From Microbacterium sp. Root180 (GTDB lineage: Bacteria; Actinomycetota; Actinomycetes; Actinomycetales; Microbacteriaceae), in the NCBI RefSeq assembly GCF_001428485.1, contig NZ_LMHS01000001.1, forward strand, positions 725,768-789,767: 64,000 nt of DNA. The letters are read 5' to 3'. The number at the start of each line of letters is the position of its first letter. Position 1 is the first letter of the stretch. This document shows, one piece after another, positions 62,129-64,000 of the stretch. Both the position numbers and the translations under genes were made by a program. The notes beneath the pieces are model-generated. The model ran no database searches. It was not told the DNA's origin and worked only from the letters and a program-made list of their open reading frames with translations.

Positions 62129-63694
62129 GTGCTCGGCACCCTCACGGCGGTGTGGAACCGCGTCTTCGCCGTCCTCGGCCGCGTGTCGATGTATCGCGTG
62201 GTCTACCTCGCGCTCGCCGCACTGGCGGTCATCTCCCTCGTCCTGTCGTTCTTCGACCTGGTCGGACCGGATCCGCTCGAACTGGTGGTCACGCTCGCCG
62301 TCCTCGCTGCGGTGTGCGTGGGGGTGGATGCCGCGGCTCAGCGGATCCTCCGGCTGCCGTGGCGCATCGAGTCGTCGCTGATCACGGCGCACATCCTGCT
62401 CTTCGTGCTCCGCCCGACCCTCGATCTCACCGCCCTCGCCGGAATCGCCCTCGCGGGCGCCGCCGCCTCCCTCTCCAAGTACGTCCTGGCGTGGCGCGGG
62501 CGTCACATCTTCAATCCGGCCGCCGTCGGCGCGACCGTGCTGACTCTGCTCGCCCTGGTGTGGCCCGCGCTCGGGTCGTCAGCGTGGTGGGTGGGCACGC
62601 CAGCGCTCGCAGCCCCGGTGATCCTGCTCGGGCTCGCCGTGCTGTGGCGCACCGAGAAGATCCGCGTGGTCGCGGTGTTCCTGGTCGTCGCGGTCGCGGT
62701 GGCGGTGCTGCGCACCTCCGCGCAGTACAACCTCGCGGGCCTGGAGATCGACGCGATGACGGTGTTCTGGCAGGTCCTGTGGTCCTCGCCGTTCCTGTTC
62801 CTCGGGGCGTTCATGCTGTCCGAGCCGCTGACGCTGCCGCCGCGCCGCTGGCAGCAGTTCCTCGTCGCCGGGATCGTCGGCGTGCTCGCCGGCTGGCCGA
62901 TCCCGATCGGGGACATCAGCCTCGGACAGGAACGCGCCCTCCTCATCGGCAACCTGGTGGCGTTCGCGTTCGCCGTGCGCACCGCTGTGCGCCTCACCCT
63001 CTCCGCACGGGCGGTGAAGACGCCGACCGTGCAGGAGCTGACCTTCCACGTGCAGGACCGTCTGTCCTTCGTGCCCGGCCAGTACCTCGAGCTCGAGGTG
63101 CCGCACGCACACCCCGACGCCCGCGGCACGCGTCGCGAGTTCAGCATCGCGTCGGCCCCCGAGGACCTCCCGCTGCTGCGCGTCGCCTTCAAGGAAGGCG
63201 GTGCCGCGAAGCCCCAGAGCTCGTACAAGAAGGCGCTCGCGCAGGTCGGCGAAGGGGAGCGGCTGGCGATCACCGGTGTGTGGGGCGACTTCGTGCTCCC
63301 CAAGCGCGATGGCGCACCGATCCTCATGGTGGCCGCCGGCATCGGCGTGACGCCGTTCATCTCACAGCTGCGACACCTCCGCGCCGCGGGCGAGGGGCGC
63401 GACATCGTGCTCGTCTACGTCGCATCGGATGCCGCCGAGCTGGCGTATCGCTCCGATCTCGAGGCATCCGGAGTCCCCGTAGTTGTGTTCACGCGCGACG
63501 AGCCCGCCGACCTCCCGTCGACCTGGCTCTGGGCCCGGGGCGTGCGCCTGGACGCCGACGGACTGCTGCGGGTCGTCCCGGACATCGCCGCACGCCATGC
63601 CTACATCTCGGGGCCCGCCGGGCTGATCGCCGACCTCGCACCCGCCCTGGAGCACGCGCGGTCGATCACCACCGACGCCTTCAGCGGCTACTGA
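62129..63694 (+). CDS. Fusion of RnfD/NqrB-like membrane domain and ferredoxin-reductase-type FAD/NAD domain
   Basis: A 521-residue protein. Residues about 20-290 form a membrane domain with about ten helices and the RnfD/NqrB hallmark RHIFNPAAVGATVLTLL. Residues about 305-515 are a soluble FNR-type module: FVPGQYLELEVPHAHP, the FAD motif RREFSIASAP, the NAD site MVAAGIGVTPFISQL and the terminal TTDAFSGY. There is no 2Fe-2S domain. It would pass electrons from NAD(P)H through FAD into the membrane and on to the FMN lipoprotein. The GTG start lies two bases after the MOSC stop. Such fusions occur in actinobacteria, but their role is, as far as I know, not established. Confidence 0.85.
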   Translation: MLGTLTAVWNRVFAVLGRVSMYRVVYLALAALAVISLVLSFFDLVGPDPLELVVTLAVLAAVCVGVDAAAQRILRLPWRIESSLITAHILLFVLRPTLDLTALAGIALAGAAASLSKYVLAWRGRHIFNPAAVGATVLTLLALVWPALGSSAWWVGTPALAAPVILLGLAVLWRTEKIRVVAVFLVVAVAVAVLRTSAQYNLAGLEIDAMTVFWQVLWSSPFLFLGAFMLSEPLTLPPRRWQQFLVAGIVGVLAGWPIPIGDISLGQERALLIGNLVAFAFAVRTAVRLTLSARAVKTPTVQELTFHVQDRLSFVPGQYLELEVPHAHPDARGTRREFSIASAPEDLPLLRVAFKEGGAAKPQSSYKKALAQVGEGERLAITGVWGDFVLPKRDGAPILMVAAGIGVTPFISQLRHLRAAGEGRDIVLVYVASDAAELAYRSDLEASGVPVVVFTRDEPADLPSTWLWARGVRLDADGLLRVVPDIAARHAYISGPAGLIADLAPALEHARSITTDAFSGY

Positions 63695-63699
63695 CCCGC

Positions 63700-63762
63700 G
63701 TCGACATCCTTCGGGCGTGATGCCCTGGCGGCGGGGGAACAGTCCCGATCTGAAGGGTCGAC
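63700..63762. repeat. Intergenic inverted repeat with 39-nt spacer
   Basis: gtcgacatccttc (63700-63712) pairs with gaagggtcgac (63752-63762) with a 2-nt bulge, around 39 nt. Inside are gggc/gccc and ggg/ccc stems. It follows the last gene of the flavin operon and has the same layout as the elements at 6938 and 56857. Confidence 0.65.
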
Positions 63763-63779
63763 ACCATCCCGTTCGAGCA

Positions 63780-64000
63780 TGTGAGTTCTCGTTCACATAT
63801 CGGGCATGTGAGTTCTCGTTCACATATCGGTGATGTGAGTTCTCGTTCACATATCGGTGATGTGAGTTCTCGTTCACATATCGGTGATGTGAGTTCTCGT
63901 TCATGAGTTCTCGTTCACATATCGGTGATGTGAGTTCTCGTTCACATATCGGTGATGTGAGTTCTCGTTCACATATCGGTGATGTGAGTTCTCGTTCACA
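63780..64000. repeat. Tandem array, 27-bp unit, running off the window
   Basis: Nine copies of tgtgagttctcgttcaca start at 63780, 63807, 63834, 63861, 63888, about 63904, 63929, 63956 and 63983. Full units are 27 bp; the linker is tatcggtga, with tatcgggca after the first copy. One 13-bp deletion shortens the step after 63888. The array continues past the window end. No protein gene is credible between 63695 and 64000. Confidence 0.95.

Noticed and set aside
63362..63904. Minus-strand frame with a repeated NENSHHRYV peptide
   Set aside because: The 27-bp unit is a multiple of three, so any frame gives a peptide repeat. The frame runs on as antisense of the oxidoreductase gene and has no ribosome-binding site.

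Overview
The window is high-GC actinobacterial DNA and reads like a member of the Microbacteriaceae, most likely Microbacterium or a close relative; this is inferred from protein style and gene order, not from a marker gene. GTG starts are common. Many genes have a TANNNT-like -10 hexamer ending 6-8 nt before the start codon, which implies leaderless mRNAs. The order pmt / rsmI / metG / tatD / rsmA / ispE / ABC-F / tRNA-Gln / glmU / prs is the conserved actinobacterial core block known from Mycobacterium (Rv1002c-Rv1018c).

Layout. 1-6.9 kb: a four-gene operon of two FtsX-type permeases and two ABC ATPases; one ATPase carries an AbrB-like C-terminal domain. 7-9.35 kb: an ATP-dependent DNA ligase and a sirtuin whose tail runs into an intergenic repeat. 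9.6-17.7 kb, minus strand: two tandem paralogous xylose-type sugar ABC transporters, the second headed by a ROK regulator. 17.7-27.2 kb: a NYN-LOTUS protein, a Gfo/Idh oxidoreductase, an M20 peptidase, an O-acetylhomoserine sulfhydrylase-type enzyme, a quinone-oxidoreductase-like enzyme and the DEAH helicase HrpA. 27.3-27.7 kb: a tandem array of a 46-bp repeat. 27.9-36.7 kb: an ArsR regulator, an aldo/keto reductase, a DUF255 protein, protein O-mannosyltransferase, a MarR regulator, rsmI, metG and tatD.

36.7-48 kb interrupts the core block between tatD and rsmA, where rpfB usually sits. It holds an ECF42-type sigma factor with its DGPF partner, two MFS transporters, and then a stretch of visibly lower GC with small hypothetical genes, a lone TOPRIM protein, a lipoprotein, an alcohol dehydrogenase and two broken genes (LuxR and SRPBCC remnants). 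48-60 kb resumes the core: rsmA, a phosphoesterase, a Stealth-type sugar-phosphate transferase, an aldo/keto reductase, ispE, an Eis-like acetyltransferase, ABC-F, MarR, tRNA-Gln directly abutting glmU, and prs.

60.2-63.7 kb is a compact flavin redox operon: an FMN-binding lipoprotein, the flavin transferase ApbE, a MOSC protein, and a fusion of an RnfD/NqrB-like membrane domain with a ferredoxin-reductase-type domain. It looks like a minimal Rnf/Nqr-like path that carries electrons from NAD(P)H to a surface FMN protein. The window ends in a 27-bp tandem array that shares its core palindrome with the array at 27.3 kb.
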